NCBI RefSeq assembly: GCF_023101665.1
Contig: NZ_CP082161.1
Location: 7,006,001 to 7,070,000, forward strand
Length of the DNA stretch: 64,000 nt
Source: Bradyrhizobium sp. 195
GTDB lineage: Bacteria > Pseudomonadota > Alphaproteobacteria > Rhizobiales > Xanthobacteraceae
Reading direction: 5' to 3'
Made by a program: the position numbers and the translations under genes. Below the pieces are notes generated by a model. The model saw only the letters and a list, made by a program, of their open reading frames with translations, was not told where the DNA came from and made no database searches. Numbering within the stretch: position 1 is the stretch's first letter; each line of letters begins with the position of its first letter. Below are positions 16,515-25,583 of the stretch, one piece after another.

Positions 16515-17491
16515 CCCCGCGTCGCGACGAACAGCGCCAGTGCGGCGAAGATCGCGGCGATGCCCCACAGCAGCCAGGCGATGCGGCCCGCGCCGTTTGC
16601 ATCGAGCGTTGCCTCGGCCGGGTTGTCGGGATTGACGCGGACCTCGACGGTCGCGCCGTCCTGGTAGCGCGCCATGAGCTTCTTCAACATCTTCTCGGAC
16701 CCCGACGGCGTCCCGGCCGCGACGCGCGCGCATTCATTGGTGTAGCTGACGTTCTGATAGCGATAGGTGTAGGTCACGCGCTTGCCGAACATCTCGGTAC
16801 CGCGGCGCTCGCCCGGCTCGCTGGCCTCGTAGTAATGCTCGAGTGCCGACAGCTTGATCGTGCCCCGCACCACCGGCCAGCGTGCCGCCATCGACGCCTG
16901 ACGTCGCACCCCGTACCCCAGCAGCGCGATGACGAGGCCGAACGCGCCGAGTCCGACGACGAGGCCCGCGAGATCGGGCCGGGCGATGTGGTGCGCGAGG
17001 TATGCATAAGTCTGGTTGAGACCGAACGCCGAGCCGAACACGATGCCAAGCACGATCGCCGTGCCGATGCCGAGGCAGCCCCACAGTCCCTTGGGCAGAT
17101 CGCGCTCCAGCACGGCCTGATCGGGATGGCGCGGATTGTAATAGACGGTGACGATGCTGCCGGCGGGATACTTTGCGAGCTTCTCGGCGACCTCGAAATT
17201 GCCGAGATCCTCGCCGATCGAGATGCGGTTAGAGCGCAGCTTGCGGCCGCCGACCGCATATTCGTAAGTCACGTTCGCAAAATTGCGTTTCTCGAGGCGA
17301 TAGCCGTCCTCGCGGTCGCTGTCGGAGACCCTGACCTCGCGCACCTCTGCAACCGAGGTGACGACCTTGCCCGGCGCTTGCGGCCAGTTGCGCGCCTCGC
17401 GCACCTGCCAAGTCTTGACGATTGCGGCGACCAATAGCAGCCCGAGCGGCGCGAGCAGCATCGCATAGACGAACCAGGGCAGATCGGGCAC
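16511..17491 (-). CDS. DUF3592 membrane protein with two repeat units
   Basis: 326 residues. An N-terminal helix (WFVYAMLLAPLGLLLVAAIV), two central helices (WGCLGIGTAIVLGIVFGSAF and LVVGLGAFGLVIALLGYGV) and a C-terminal helix (IAWLLWGIAAIFAALALFVA) frame two extracytoplasmic domains. Each domain contains the DUF3592 pattern (WPQAPGKVVTS...YPAGSIVTVYYNPRHPDQAVLE and WPVVRGTIKLS...YQDGATVEVRVNPDNPAEATLD). Function is unknown. GTG 17491 is preferred to TTG 17497 because GAAGGA lies eight bases before it. Confidence 0.82.
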   Translation of the reverse strand: MPDLPWFVYAMLLAPLGLLLVAAIVKTWQVREARNWPQAPGKVVTSVAEVREVRVSDSDREDGYRLEKRNFANVTYEYAVGGRKLRSNRISIGEDLGNFEVAEKLAKYPAGSIVTVYYNPRHPDQAVLERDLPKGLWGCLGIGTAIVLGIVFGSAFGLNQTYAYLAHHIARPDLAGLVVGLGAFGLVIALLGYGVRRQASMAARWPVVRGTIKLSALEHYYEASEPGERRGTEMFGKRVTYTYRYQNVSYTNECARVAAGTPSGSEKMLKKLMARYQDGATVEVRVNPDNPAEATLDANGAGRIAWLLWGIAAIFAALALFVATRG

Positions 17492-17575
17492 GGCCAAAAT
17501 CCTTCGTCAGCGGCAATGCCCGATTGGACGCTTTGCCGCAGCGAAGGGTTCAAGCCAGGCCGGCTGGGAGCAAGG

Positions 17576-18193
17576 TTATTTCGCCCGCGTCAGCGCCAGC
17601 CAGACGCCGCCGCCGATCATGAAGCCGCCGGAGATGCGCGACATCAGGCGCGTGCGGCGCGCCGAGAAGAATTTCCGCGCGCGCCCGGCGGCGATGGCGT
17701 AGAGCGCGTCCGTCATCACTGCGGTGACCATGAAGGTCGCGCCCAGCAGCGCGACTTGCGGAAAGTGCGGCTGGTTCATGTCCATGAATTGCGGGATGAA
17801 GGCGCCGAAGAACACCAGCACTTTCGGGTTCGACAGCAGCACCAAAAACCCCTGCAGGAAGAAGCCGCCGCGCGGCGGCGGAGGCGGTGCGTCGACATCG
17901 ACGCCCTCGACCGGCGCCCAGATCAGCTTGATGCCGAGCCAGACCAGATAAGCGGCGCCGGCAAAGCGCACCCAGTCGAACCAGTAGCCCATGGTCGCCA
18001 TCAGCGAGGTCAGGCCGACCGCGACGATGCCAATGACGATGGCAAGCCCGGCTTGCGCACCGGCAACGTTGGTGAGCGCGGCACGCGTGCCGTGGCGCAG
18101 GCCGTTGGCGATGACGAGGGTGACGATCGGCCCCGGCAGCAGCGCCAGCGCGATGCAGGCGGCGAGGAAGGCAAGGTAGGCTTGCATGGACAT
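17576..18193 (-). CDS. LysE/RhtB-family exporter
   Basis: 205 residues. ALALLPGPIVTLVIANGLRHG is the conserved N-terminal PGP loop and LVLLSNPKVLVFFGAFIPQF the central NPK motif. A Pro-rich cytoplasmic insert (DAPPPPPRGG) sits between helices 3 and 4. Six hydrophobic segments are visible. It is probably an amino-acid or homoserine-lactone-type exporter, substrate unknown. It is more similar to typical RhtB proteins than the copy at 1302. Two in-frame ATGs (18193, 18187) are possible. Confidence 0.88.
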   Translation of the reverse strand: MSMQAYLAFLAACIALALLPGPIVTLVIANGLRHGTRAALTNVAGAQAGLAIVIGIVAVGLTSLMATMGYWFDWVRFAGAAYLVWLGIKLIWAPVEGVDVDAPPPPPRGGFFLQGFLVLLSNPKVLVFFGAFIPQFMDMNQPHFPQVALLGATFMVTAVMTDALYAIAAGRARKFFSARRTRLMSRISGGFMIGGGVWLALTRAK

Positions 18194-18291
18194 GATGGGA
18201 GACTCGGCTGAAAGCGGTTCGGAGGTATTAATGCATGGGACGGGCGGGAACGGAAGGCGGATGAGCGCAAGGTCTACGCCCCACCACCGGT

Positions 18292-18390
18292 GTCATACCC
18301 CGCGCAGGCGGGGTATCCAGTACGCCGCGGCCCTTCCGTATTTCACAACCGCCGCGGAGTACTGGATCACCCGCTTTCGCGGGTGATGAC
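18292..18390. repeat. Palindromic repeat, GTCATACCCCGCG family
   Basis: GTCATACCCCGCGCAGGCGG at the left; ACTGGATCACCCGCTTTCGC and GGGTGATGAC at the right. Same family as 3715-3804 (split by IS481) and 45387-45482. Confidence 0.75.
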
Positions 18391-18445
18391 AGCGGAGAAT
18401 GGGGGAGATCGTGGGCCCCGCACCTCATCGCCGCGCGCCACATCG

Positions 18446-19891
18446 TCAGTTCTTCGGCAGGCCGGCCACAGTGCGCGCCGGTCCCGACAGCTCGAGGATA
18501 TGCAGGCCGGTATTGGCGCGGTCGACGATATAGATGTAGCCGCGATCGTCGGTCTCGACATTGTTGGTCTGGATCGCAACCTTGCAGCGCTCGCCGCCCT
18601 CGATCGGGATGCAGCGCTTGTCGGTGGCAGCAGTGATCGACGGAATGAAGTAGCCGACCTCCCTGGGATGATAGGGATCGCGGATGTCGAGCGCGCGCAC
18701 CCCGGCATTGAAGAAGGCGATGAAGGCCATCTTCTTGTAATAGACCGGCGCCATGCTCTCGCTCGAGGAATGCGCGCCGAAGCGGCCGCCGCGCTGGCAG
18801 AACTGCCCGCTCGCTTCCGGCACGGTGTAGCTCGAGATCATCATCGGCCGCGTCTCAGTGGTGACGTCGGCGAACCACACCATCTGCCGCGCCTCGCCGC
18901 ATTCGTTGAGGATGGCTTCATTCACGATCATGACGATGTCGCGGGTCTTGCCGTCCTTGTCCTCGGCGAACTCGGCGATGGGCATGTCGAGCATCGGGAA
19001 CGTGGTATGAGCGCCGTTGAAGGCGGACATCGGCAGGCGCGAAATCTCGGGATAGCGCAGATTGTCCGGCGTCGGCTCCTTCGGCCCGTTCAAGAGCTTG
19101 TCGCGATCGACGATCTGCAAAATGCCGCCTTTGTTGGTGCCATAGCCGAAATAGACGCGGTTGCCATCGGGTCCGGTCGAGATCGGCCCGTGCAACTCGG
19201 TCGGCACCGCCCCGGTCGAACCGGGCTCCTGACCCGGCAGGCCAAAGTCGCGGATCTTCTGCGGATGCGCGGGATCGGAGAGATCATAGATCTGCGTCAT
19301 GCGCCGCGTGCGCCAGTCCGGCGCGCCCGAGACGAGATAGGCAATGCCGGTGTCGCATTCCCACCAGCTCTTGTGCGTGTCCTTCAGGCCGCCGATGCGC
19401 GTGATGAGCACCGGACTGGCGGGGTCGGTGACGTTCCAGATCTCATGCGCCTCGCTGCCGAAGGTCCTGAGCATGTAGACCGCGTTGGGATCCCCCTTCG
19501 GCAACGCCTTGCCGTCGCATACCCGCACCATCTGCGCGCCGCCGGATTCGTAATTGCCCTCCTGCCCCGGCAGGTGCCGCAGATATTTCGGGCGCGCGGG
19601 ATCGGTGACGTCGACGATCGACGTTCCGTTCGGCTCGGCCTTGCCCGTCATCGGGTTGACGGGTGCAGGCACATCGTCCGTGCCGCCGTGATGGCCGATA
19701 TAGGCGATCCAGCGGTTACCCTGGTGATGGATGGTTGGCTGATAGGCGCTGCGGGCCTGGAGGTCGCTCATGCCGACGAGCTTCATGTTGGACGCTTCGG
19801 GCGGCGCGCCGGCGGTTTGCTTCTGCGCGTCAGCCGCGGTGCTGCAAACGAAGAGAACAAGGGCGGCAGCAAGAAAAACGCGACGGAACAT
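18446..19891 (-). CDS. Secreted LVIVD-repeat beta-propeller protein
   Basis: 481 residues. MFRRVFLAAALVLFVCSTAADAQ is a signal peptide with GGGAGGA upstream of ATG 19891; the frame runs further up to 19981. Repeated motifs such as SIVDVTDPARPKYLRHLPG, EIWNVTDPASPVLITRIGG, QIYDLSDPAHPQKIRDFG and RALDIRDPYHPREVGYF are LVIVD repeats, which build beta-propellers. Several Cys (VRVCDGKA, WWECDTG, ILNECGEA, GQFCQRGG, KRCIPIEGGERC) suggest disulfides in the periplasm. No catalytic motif is obvious. It is divergent from the arsR operon. Confidence 0.85.
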   Translation of the reverse strand: MFRRVFLAAALVLFVCSTAADAQKQTAGAPPEASNMKLVGMSDLQARSAYQPTIHHQGNRWIAYIGHHGGTDDVPAPVNPMTGKAEPNGTSIVDVTDPARPKYLRHLPGQEGNYESGGAQMVRVCDGKALPKGDPNAVYMLRTFGSEAHEIWNVTDPASPVLITRIGGLKDTHKSWWECDTGIAYLVSGAPDWRTRRMTQIYDLSDPAHPQKIRDFGLPGQEPGSTGAVPTELHGPISTGPDGNRVYFGYGTNKGGILQIVDRDKLLNGPKEPTPDNLRYPEISRLPMSAFNGAHTTFPMLDMPIAEFAEDKDGKTRDIVMIVNEAILNECGEARQMVWFADVTTETRPMMISSYTVPEASGQFCQRGGRFGAHSSSESMAPVYYKKMAFIAFFNAGVRALDIRDPYHPREVGYFIPSITAATDKRCIPIEGGERCKVAIQTNNVETDDRGYIYIVDRANTGLHILELSGPARTVAGLPKN

Positions 19892-19970
19892 GAAAGTCCT
19901 CCCGGAACCAATCTGCGTTGGCTGAGATGAAAAGCTAGCACGGTCGATTGCGCGCGCCAAAGACACCATC

Positions 19971-20000
19971 TTGACATGCAACCATTTGGTTGCCTATTAT
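19971..20000 (+). promoter_or_regulatory. arsR promoter with operator between -35 and -10
   Basis: TTGACA (19971-19976), an 18-base spacer, TATTAT (19995-20000). The spacer contains the perfect palindrome GCAACCA-TT-TGGTTGC (19978-19993), a plausible ArsR-type operator. The -10 box ends seven bases before the ATG, which predicts a near-leaderless transcript. Confidence 0.72.
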
Positions 20001-20007
20001 CATTGCC

Positions 20008-20322
20008 ATGGATGAGGTGTTCAAGGCGCTCGCCGATGCGTCACGACGCTCGCTGTTGGACCGGCTTCACGCCAGGAACGGCCAGACGCTGAACGAGCTC
20101 TGCGAGGGCCTTGCGATGACGCGACAGGCCGTGACCAAGCACCTTGCGATTCTGGAGGAGGCCAATCTGGTCACCGCCATCAGGCATGGCCGCGAGAAGC
20201 TGCACTACCTCAATCCGGTGCCGATCCATCAGATCGGAGAACGCTGGATCAAGAAGTTCGAGCGCGGCAAGCTCGCCGCGCTCGGCGAGTTGAAACGTCA
20301 GTTGGAGAAGCGCGATGAGTAA
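20008..20322 (+). CDS. ArsR-family transcriptional repressor
   Basis: 104 residues. DEVFKALADASRRSLLDRLH and LNELCEGLAMTRQAVTKHLAIL form the winged helix-turn-helix, and REKLHYLNPVPIHQI the wing. No metal-binding cysteines are present, so it senses something other than arsenite or cadmium; this subfamily is regularly encoded next to AHSA1/SRPBCC proteins. The start ATG 20008 follows the -10 box directly. It overlaps the first AHSA1 gene by eight bases, indicating one operon. Autoregulation is likely from the palindrome inside its promoter. Confidence 0.9.
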   Translation: MDEVFKALADASRRSLLDRLHARNGQTLNELCEGLAMTRQAVTKHLAILEEANLVTAIRHGREKLHYLNPVPIHQIGERWIKKFERGKLAALGELKRQLEKRDE

Positions 20323-20785
20323 GCCGCAATTCGTCTATGTGAGCTATATCGAGACCACTCCGGAAAAACTGTGGGAGGCGCTGACGTCGAGCGAGTTCAC
20401 CAGGCAATATTGGTTCGGCGCCGAGGTCAGGTCGGACTGGAAGGTCGGCTCGCCCTTCGCGCTCCTGCTGGACGGCGAGGTCACGGATGCCGGCGAGATC
20501 CTGGAAGCCGATCCGCCGCGGCGCCTGTCCTACAGCTTCAAGCACCACAAGTTCGAAGAGCTCCGGGGCGAGCCGATCTCGCGCGTCGTCTTCACCATCG
20601 AACCGTTCGGCTCGCTCGTGCGTTTGACCGTGCTGCATGACGGCTTCGTCGAGGGCGGCAAATATCTCGGCGCCGTCTCCAACGGCTGGCCGGCGATCCT
20701 GTCCCAGCTCAAGAGCCTGCTCGAGACCGGCAAGCTGCTCGGCATCCCGCGCACAGCCCTCAACAAGGGATTCGACGCAAAATGA
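20315..20785 (+). CDS. AHSA1/SRPBCC-family protein 1
   Basis: 156 residues. VYVSYIETTPEKLWEALTSS begins the START-like (SRPBCC) fold and GWPAILSQLKSLLETGK is the long C-terminal helix lining the ligand cavity. The family binds hydrophobic ligands; the ligand here is unknown. It lies between arsR and a second AHSA1 gene with overlaps on both sides (8 and 4 bases), so translation is probably coupled. Confidence 0.9.
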   Translation: MSKPQFVYVSYIETTPEKLWEALTSSEFTRQYWFGAEVRSDWKVGSPFALLLDGEVTDAGEILEADPPRRLSYSFKHHKFEELRGEPISRVVFTIEPFGSLVRLTVLHDGFVEGGKYLGAVSNGWPAILSQLKSLLETGKLLGIPRTALNKGFDAK

Positions 20786-21294
20786 ACCTCGATCAATTCA
20801 AGCCGCTGACGGTCTACACCATCTACATCGCCTCCACGCCGGAGAAGGTGTGGGAAGCGCTGACCTCGGCGGAGTTCAGCAAACTGTACTTCTTCGGCAA
20901 TAAAGTGGAGGTCGAGCCGCGCCTTGGCGGCGCGTTCATCGTGCGCACGCCCGACGGCGCGCTGCACATCAGCGGCGAGGTTCTCGCCTACGATCCGCCG
21001 CGAAAGCTCGCGGTCACGTTCAACGTCAACTGGCCGGAGCTGATCGAGAAGCTCGGCCCAACGCTCGTGACTTACGAGATCGAACAGGTCGGCGATGCGG
21101 TACGGCTGACGATGAGCGAGGGCCACGATCGCCCGCTCAGCGACGACATCCTCGCCGGTGGCCGCTCTGGCTGGCCAGCGATCCTGTCCAGCCTCAAGAG
21201 CGTGCTCGAGACCGGCAAGCCGCTGGTCGTGAAGCTGGGCCCGCCGCAGCGGATGCTGGACGCGCTGAAGGCGATGGGGATCAAGACGCCGTAG
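20782..21294 (+). CDS. AHSA1/SRPBCC-family protein 2
   Basis: 170 residues, similar in plan to the preceding gene: VYTIYIASTPEKVWEALTSA at the start and GWPAILSSLKSVLETGKPL near the end. The shared motifs suggest an ancient tandem duplication. It begins with an ATGA overlap of the upstream stop. The pair may form a heterodimer or act on related ligands; this is inference. Confidence 0.9.
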   Translation: MNLDQFKPLTVYTIYIASTPEKVWEALTSAEFSKLYFFGNKVEVEPRLGGAFIVRTPDGALHISGEVLAYDPPRKLAVTFNVNWPELIEKLGPTLVTYEIEQVGDAVRLTMSEGHDRPLSDDILAGGRSGWPAILSSLKSVLETGKPLVVKLGPPQRMLDALKAMGIKTP

Positions 21295-21315
21295 GGGCGC
21301 CGCGAGTTCGGTCTC

Positions 21316-21406
21316 GTAGGATGGGCAAGGGCGCACTTGCGCCGTGCCCACGACCAACCCAACATCGCAACAGAACCGTGGGCACGCTTCGCTTTGCCCA
21401 CCCTAC
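21316..21406. repeat. Palindromic repeat, GTAGGATGGGCAAGGGCG family
   Basis: GTAGGATGGGCAAGGGCGCA at the left, GCTTTGCCCACCCTAC at the right. It separates the convergent AHSA1 and DUF2189 genes. Confidence 0.7.
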
Positions 21407-21435
21407 GGCACTGCCCAAGGGGCGAAGGGGACGCG

Positions 21436-22206
21436 CTAAACCGGCACCACGAGCCGCCGATAAAGATGCCAGGTCGCATGCCCGAGCACCGGCAGCGTCA
21501 CGATCAGCCCCAGAAAATACGGCAGCGCCGAGACGATCAGCAGCATCACGATCACGGCGGCCCACGAGATCATCGGCAGCGGGCTCGCCACCACCGCGCG
21601 CACGCTCGTCACCATCGCCGTGACGAAATCGACCTCACGGTCGAGCAGCAGCGGAAACGACACCACGGTCAGCGAGAACAGGAGCAGCGACAGCACGGCA
21701 CCGACGGCGTTGCCGATGCCGAGGAACAGCAGGCCTTCATTCGTGGTCAGAACCACGGTCATGAATTCCTGAAGGCTGGAGAAAGAGGCGTTGAGGCCGA
21801 GCAGCAGCGCGATCAGGAGCCGCACCTGGTACATCCAGACCACGAACACGAACAGCGTGACGAACGCCATCCAGCCGATCTCGCTGCGCGAGCGCACGGC
21901 GGACCAGATCGCGCCGAAGGAGACCGGCTCGCCGCGCTCACGGCGGCGGCTGACCTCGTAGAGGCCGATCGCCACGAACGGTCCGATCAGGGCGAAGCCC
22001 GCCGCCAGGGGATAGACCAGATAGACCATGCCGTAGGCGGTGAGACACAGCATGATGACGATTCCGCCGGCGGCGTAGAGCGCGCCGAAGCCGAGACCGT
22101 AGAGCGGCAGGGCCTGGAAATCACGCAGGCCCTCGACCAGCGCTTCGGCGATGTCGGTCGCCGCGACGGGACGCACCACCGGATCGACCTTGCCCGAGAT
22201 GGACAT
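21436..22206 (-). CDS. DUF2189 multi-pass membrane protein
   Basis: 256 residues. Six hydrophobic segments are visible, for example IMLCLTAYGMVYLVYPLAAG, WMAFVTLFVFVVWMYQVRLL and WAAVIVMLLIVSALPYFLGL. GLRDFQALPLYGLGFGALYA near the N-terminus and GLIVTLPVLGHATWHLYRRL at the end are characteristic of DUF2189. The function is unknown. ATG 22206 has GGAGG six bases upstream; the ATG at 22212 is too close to the same site. Confidence 0.85.
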   Translation of the reverse strand: MSISGKVDPVVRPVAATDIAEALVEGLRDFQALPLYGLGFGALYAAGGIVIMLCLTAYGMVYLVYPLAAGFALIGPFVAIGLYEVSRRRERGEPVSFGAIWSAVRSRSEIGWMAFVTLFVFVVWMYQVRLLIALLLGLNASFSSLQEFMTVVLTTNEGLLFLGIGNAVGAVLSLLLFSLTVVSFPLLLDREVDFVTAMVTSVRAVVASPLPMISWAAVIVMLLIVSALPYFLGLIVTLPVLGHATWHLYRRLVVPV

Positions 22207-22466
22207 CAGCATCCTCCACACATCGGCGCGATCTTTTCGTCGCGCACGGGTCGGCCACGATCTTAGCGCTGCCGCGCGCAGGCGCAACTTGATGCCGGAT
22301 GATGGGAAGGGAGCGACGACGCCCGCCCTTCGGAATCGCGAGGCGGCTCGAATTCTTTAATCTTCTGTGCGATTTTCGAGCAATTCCTATGGACTGCGCA
22401 GACGATAATCCGCAAGTTTTACCTTCGAACAAACACCCGCGATGACCAGAGCGGACCGCCCCACCG

Positions 22467-24698
22467 ATGAGCCTGCGTACCCGGTTACTGATCCTCGTCA
22501 TCGCGGCCATGCTGGTGCCGGCGAGCCTCGTCGGGCTGCGCTTCGCGCAGAACAGGTCCAGCGAAATCAACGCGGCCTTGGCCAATTTGGCGGCGAGCGC
22601 CGACGACATCGCGAGCGATCTGGACGAGAAGATCCAGGGCACCGCCCAGCTTCACTATGGTCTCGCCCGTGCCCGCGACCTCGACACGCGCGACAAGGCG
22701 GCGTGCTCGGCGTTTCTGTCGGAGGTGCGCGAAGAACACCCGCAGTTCACGGGTATCCTGACCATCGATCCTGACGGCAGACTGTTCTGCGACTCGCTGC
22801 GGACCAACCGCACGCTCGACCTGAACGACCGCGCCTATTTCAAAGAGGTCAAGAATCTTCGAGGCGTCGTCGCGGTGGAGCCGGTATTCGGCCGCCTGAC
22901 CGGGCTGTCAGTGCTGCAGATCGCCTATCCCGTGCGATCGGAGGCGGGCGCGCTGAAATTCGTGCTGCTCGCGTCATTCAACCTGAACAAATTCGCGGAA
23001 TTTCACGACAAGCGGCTGCTCGCCGAGAAGGACATCCTGCTCCTCGACGCCAAGGGTACGGTCCTGGTCGCCCCCAACAGCGGCGGCTGGAGTGAGCCCG
23101 TCGGCGGATCCATTGCGGGCTCCGATCTGTTCCGCTTTGCGGCAGCGCCCGATGGCGAGCCATTCCGGGAAATCACCGACAGCGGGGGCCGCACCCAGAT
23201 CTGGGGCGTCGCCCGCTCGCCCTCGATCCGCAAGGCCGGCCTCACCATCCTGGTCGGACGATCCAAGGACGGACTGGTCGCGGCGGCCAACCGCCGGCTC
23301 TACGAGGACATGGCAATTCTCGTTGTGGCCTTGCTGCTGCTTCTGGCCGGCTTATTGAGCCTCGCGACCGTGAGCATCGGGCGTCAGGTCAAGCGGCTCG
23401 CCGCCATGGCAAAGAGACTCGGACGCGGCGATCTCAGCGCGCGCATTCCAGAGCCCCATCCGGGCGGCGAGCTCGGCGGATTGATGACGCTGCTCAATAT
23501 CACTGCCGAATCGCTCGAGCAGCAGCGCAACGCGATCGCGGATCTCAGCCACAAGCTCAGCCAATCCCAGAAGATGGAAGCCATGGGCCAGCTCACCGGC
23601 GGCGTGGCGCATGATTTCAACAATCTGTTGACCGTCATTCTCGGCAACTCGGAGCATCTTGCCGACAGGCTGGCGGGAAACAAGGAATTGCACCGGATCG
23701 CCGGCGACATCGCGACCGCCGCCGAGCGCGGTTCCGACCTGACCAAGAGCCTGCTCGCCTTTGCGCGCAAGCAGCCGCTCAGGCCGCGCGAGATCGACAT
23801 CGCCGAGAAAGTTCTCGGCATGGAGCAGCTCTTGCGCCGGACCTTGGGCGAGCACATCGAGTGCCGCTTCGCGTTCGAACCGGATCTGTGGCCGGCCAGC
23901 GTCGATCCCGGCCAATTGACGACGGCCGTGCTCAACCTCGTGCTCAACGCGCGCGACGCGATGCCGGAAGGCGGCAAGCTGACGGTCGAGGTCCGTAACA
24001 GCTCGCTCGGTGAATCCGACCTCGACGTCAACGGCGAGCCGCGGCCCGGCGACTACGTCATGGTCGCCGTCACGGATACCGGCAGCGGCATGAGCTCCGA
24101 AGTGGCGAGCCGCGCCTTCGAGCCGTTCTTCACGACCAAGGAGGTCGGCAAGGGGACCGGCCTCGGCCTGAGCATGGTCTACGGATTTGCACAACAGTCC
24201 GGCGGGCTTGTGCAGATGCAGTCCGAACCGGGACAGGGCAGTGTCGTCAGGCTCTTTTTTCCGCGTCTCGCAACACCGCCGAGCGAGGATCCGCCACCTG
24301 CGGAGCAGACCGCCACACAAGCCGGACACGAGACCATTCTTCTCGTCGAAGACGACGACATGGTGCGAGCCTATGTCGAGAACGAGCTCAGGACGCTCGG
24401 CTACCGGGTCATCGCGACGTCGAACGGACCCGCAGCGCTGAATGTGCTGCGCCAGCCCGGCGACATCCATTTGCTGTTCACCGACGTCGTGATGCCCGGC
24501 GGCATGTTCGGGCCGGAGCTTGCGAGGCAGGCAAGCGAGCTGCGGCCCGGGCTCAAGGTGCTCTTCACCTCCGGCTACAGCCAAAATCCCGTCAAGACAC
24601 CCGACGGGATCGGCGAGGCCCGCATTCTGACCAAGCCGTTCCGGCGAAAGGATCTTGCCGCGATGCTGCGCTCCGCCCTGTCGGAGCCGTCGCGCTAG
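22467..24698 (+). CDS. Hybrid sensor histidine kinase with C-terminal receiver
   Basis: 743 residues. A first membrane helix (LLILVIAAMLVPASLVGLRF) is followed by a periplasmic Cache-like sensor (about 30-275), a second helix (ILVVALLLLLAGLLSLATVS), a HAMP linker, the phosphoacceptor region MGQLTGGVAHDFNNLLTVIL (His in AHDF), an HATPase domain (NLVLNARDAMPEGG, DTGSGM, KGTGLGLSMVYG), and a receiver (VEDDDMVRAYVE, FTDVVMPGG with the Asp, TKPF). The kinase family with HDFNN boxes often works with stand-alone regulators; the C-terminal receiver suggests a phosphorelay or attenuation. The ligand is unknown. Its end overlaps the convergent gene by four bases. Confidence 0.93.
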   Translation: MSLRTRLLILVIAAMLVPASLVGLRFAQNRSSEINAALANLAASADDIASDLDEKIQGTAQLHYGLARARDLDTRDKAACSAFLSEVREEHPQFTGILTIDPDGRLFCDSLRTNRTLDLNDRAYFKEVKNLRGVVAVEPVFGRLTGLSVLQIAYPVRSEAGALKFVLLASFNLNKFAEFHDKRLLAEKDILLLDAKGTVLVAPNSGGWSEPVGGSIAGSDLFRFAAAPDGEPFREITDSGGRTQIWGVARSPSIRKAGLTILVGRSKDGLVAAANRRLYEDMAILVVALLLLLAGLLSLATVSIGRQVKRLAAMAKRLGRGDLSARIPEPHPGGELGGLMTLLNITAESLEQQRNAIADLSHKLSQSQKMEAMGQLTGGVAHDFNNLLTVILGNSEHLADRLAGNKELHRIAGDIATAAERGSDLTKSLLAFARKQPLRPREIDIAEKVLGMEQLLRRTLGEHIECRFAFEPDLWPASVDPGQLTTAVLNLVLNARDAMPEGGKLTVEVRNSSLGESDLDVNGEPRPGDYVMVAVTDTGSGMSSEVASRAFEPFFTTKEVGKGTGLGLSMVYGFAQQSGGLVQMQSEPGQGSVVRLFFPRLATPPSEDPPPAEQTATQAGHETILLVEDDDMVRAYVENELRTLGYRVIATSNGPAALNVLRQPGDIHLLFTDVVMPGGMFGPELARQASELRPGLKVLFTSGYSQNPVKTPDGIGEARILTKPFRRKDLAAMLRSALSEPSR

Positions 24699-25132
24699 AT
24701 CGCGAGCTGGAGCGCCACTGCGAGATTGGCCGCGAACAGTCCCGCGTCGATGACGAAGATCCGGAGCATCGGACCTTTCAGCACCGGCCAGTAGGCGACC
24801 CCGACCCGTCCGCCACGCATGAGCACGGGTACGTTGTAGATGAATTGGCTGAAATGGCAGGCGGAGAAGAACAGGAACAGCGCGAGCTGCGCCTCGACCG
24901 GCTGGAAGAAAGACGGACGCACGGCAAGAAGATAGAACGACAACAGCCCGATGGGCAGATTGATTCCGCCCAGAAACGCAACGCTGGCCGCCAGGGTCGG
25001 CGCGATCGGATTGCCGCGCTCTTCCCGCGGCAGCAATATCTTCAGCGTGTTGCGCTGGGCAATGCTGAACTGGACGAATGCGCCGACAAACCAGAGCGTG
25101 TTGAGGAGCAGAACGATATCCGAAAGGCGCAT
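24695..25132 (-). CDS. Four-helix membrane protein of unknown function
   Basis: 145 residues, four hydrophobic segments: IVLLLNTLWFVGAFVQFSIA, VAFLGGINLPIGLLSFYLLA, LALFLFFSACHFSQFIYNVP and IFVIDAGLFAANLAVALQLA. I do not recognise a family. It follows the SnoaL-like gene by two bases on the same strand, so the two are an operon. The frame is open upstream but the ATG at 25132 fits the operon spacing. Confidence 0.7.
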   Translation of the reverse strand: MRLSDIVLLLNTLWFVGAFVQFSIAQRNTLKILLPREERGNPIAPTLAASVAFLGGINLPIGLLSFYLLAVRPSFFQPVEAQLALFLFFSACHFSQFIYNVPVLMRGGRVGVAYWPVLKGPMLRIFVIDAGLFAANLAVALQLAI

Positions 25133-25134
25133 GA

Positions 25135-25488
25135 TTATTTTCCGTAGAAGGCTTCGCTGCGGACGACGCGGCCGGCATCGTCGAAATCCATGAACTCGCT
25201 GGCCCGCGTGTCGCCCAGCTGCCACCACACCGTCAGGCGCGCGATCGCCTCGTCCCAGCTCCAGCTCAGGATCTTCAGGTCGGCGCTTTCGATGTGGCCA
25301 TAGGCTTTGCGCCAATAGGCGCGGATATTCTCGATGCCGGCCACGACAGGAGAGCCGGTCAGCGTCAGCGCCAGGGGGCTGCGCATCTGCGCATTCTCGG
25401 CAAAATGCGCCACGACCGCGTCGATATCGACCTTGCACCAGCTCGCGCACCATGCCGCGACGAACCGCTCTGCGGCTGCGCGATTCAT
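25135..25488 (-). CDS. SnoaL-like (NTF2-fold) protein
   Basis: 117 residues. FVAAWCASWCKVDIDAVVAHFAENAQMRSP and GIENIRAYWRKAYGH match the SnoaL/NTF2-like cone fold used by small isomerases, cyclases and binding proteins. AIARLTVWWQLGDTRASEFMDFDDAGRVVRSEAFYGK completes the sheet. Function unknown. It leads a two-gene operon with the membrane protein downstream, and a palindrome that could be a MarR operator lies 70 bases upstream of its start. Confidence 0.75.
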   Translation of the reverse strand: MNRAAAERFVAAWCASWCKVDIDAVVAHFAENAQMRSPLALTLTGSPVVAGIENIRAYWRKAYGHIESADLKILSWSWDEAIARLTVWWQLGDTRASEFMDFDDAGRVVRSEAFYGK

Positions 25489-25557
25489 TGTCTGTGGCTC
25501 ATGACACTGCCCTCCCCTCGCTCGTCGGCGAGGAAAGTGGCAAAGCCCGCGCCTCAT

Positions 25558-25572
25558 GTCAACTACGTTGAC
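25558..25572. promoter_or_regulatory. Palindrome GTCAACtacGTTGAC, probable operator
   Basis: A perfect 6-bp inverted repeat with a three-base centre, located between the MarR gene and the SnoaL operon. On the minus strand it lies inside a TTGAC-containing promoter region. The neighbouring MarR regulator is the obvious candidate to bind it. Confidence 0.5.
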
Positions 25573-25583
25573 TTGAGATTTCG

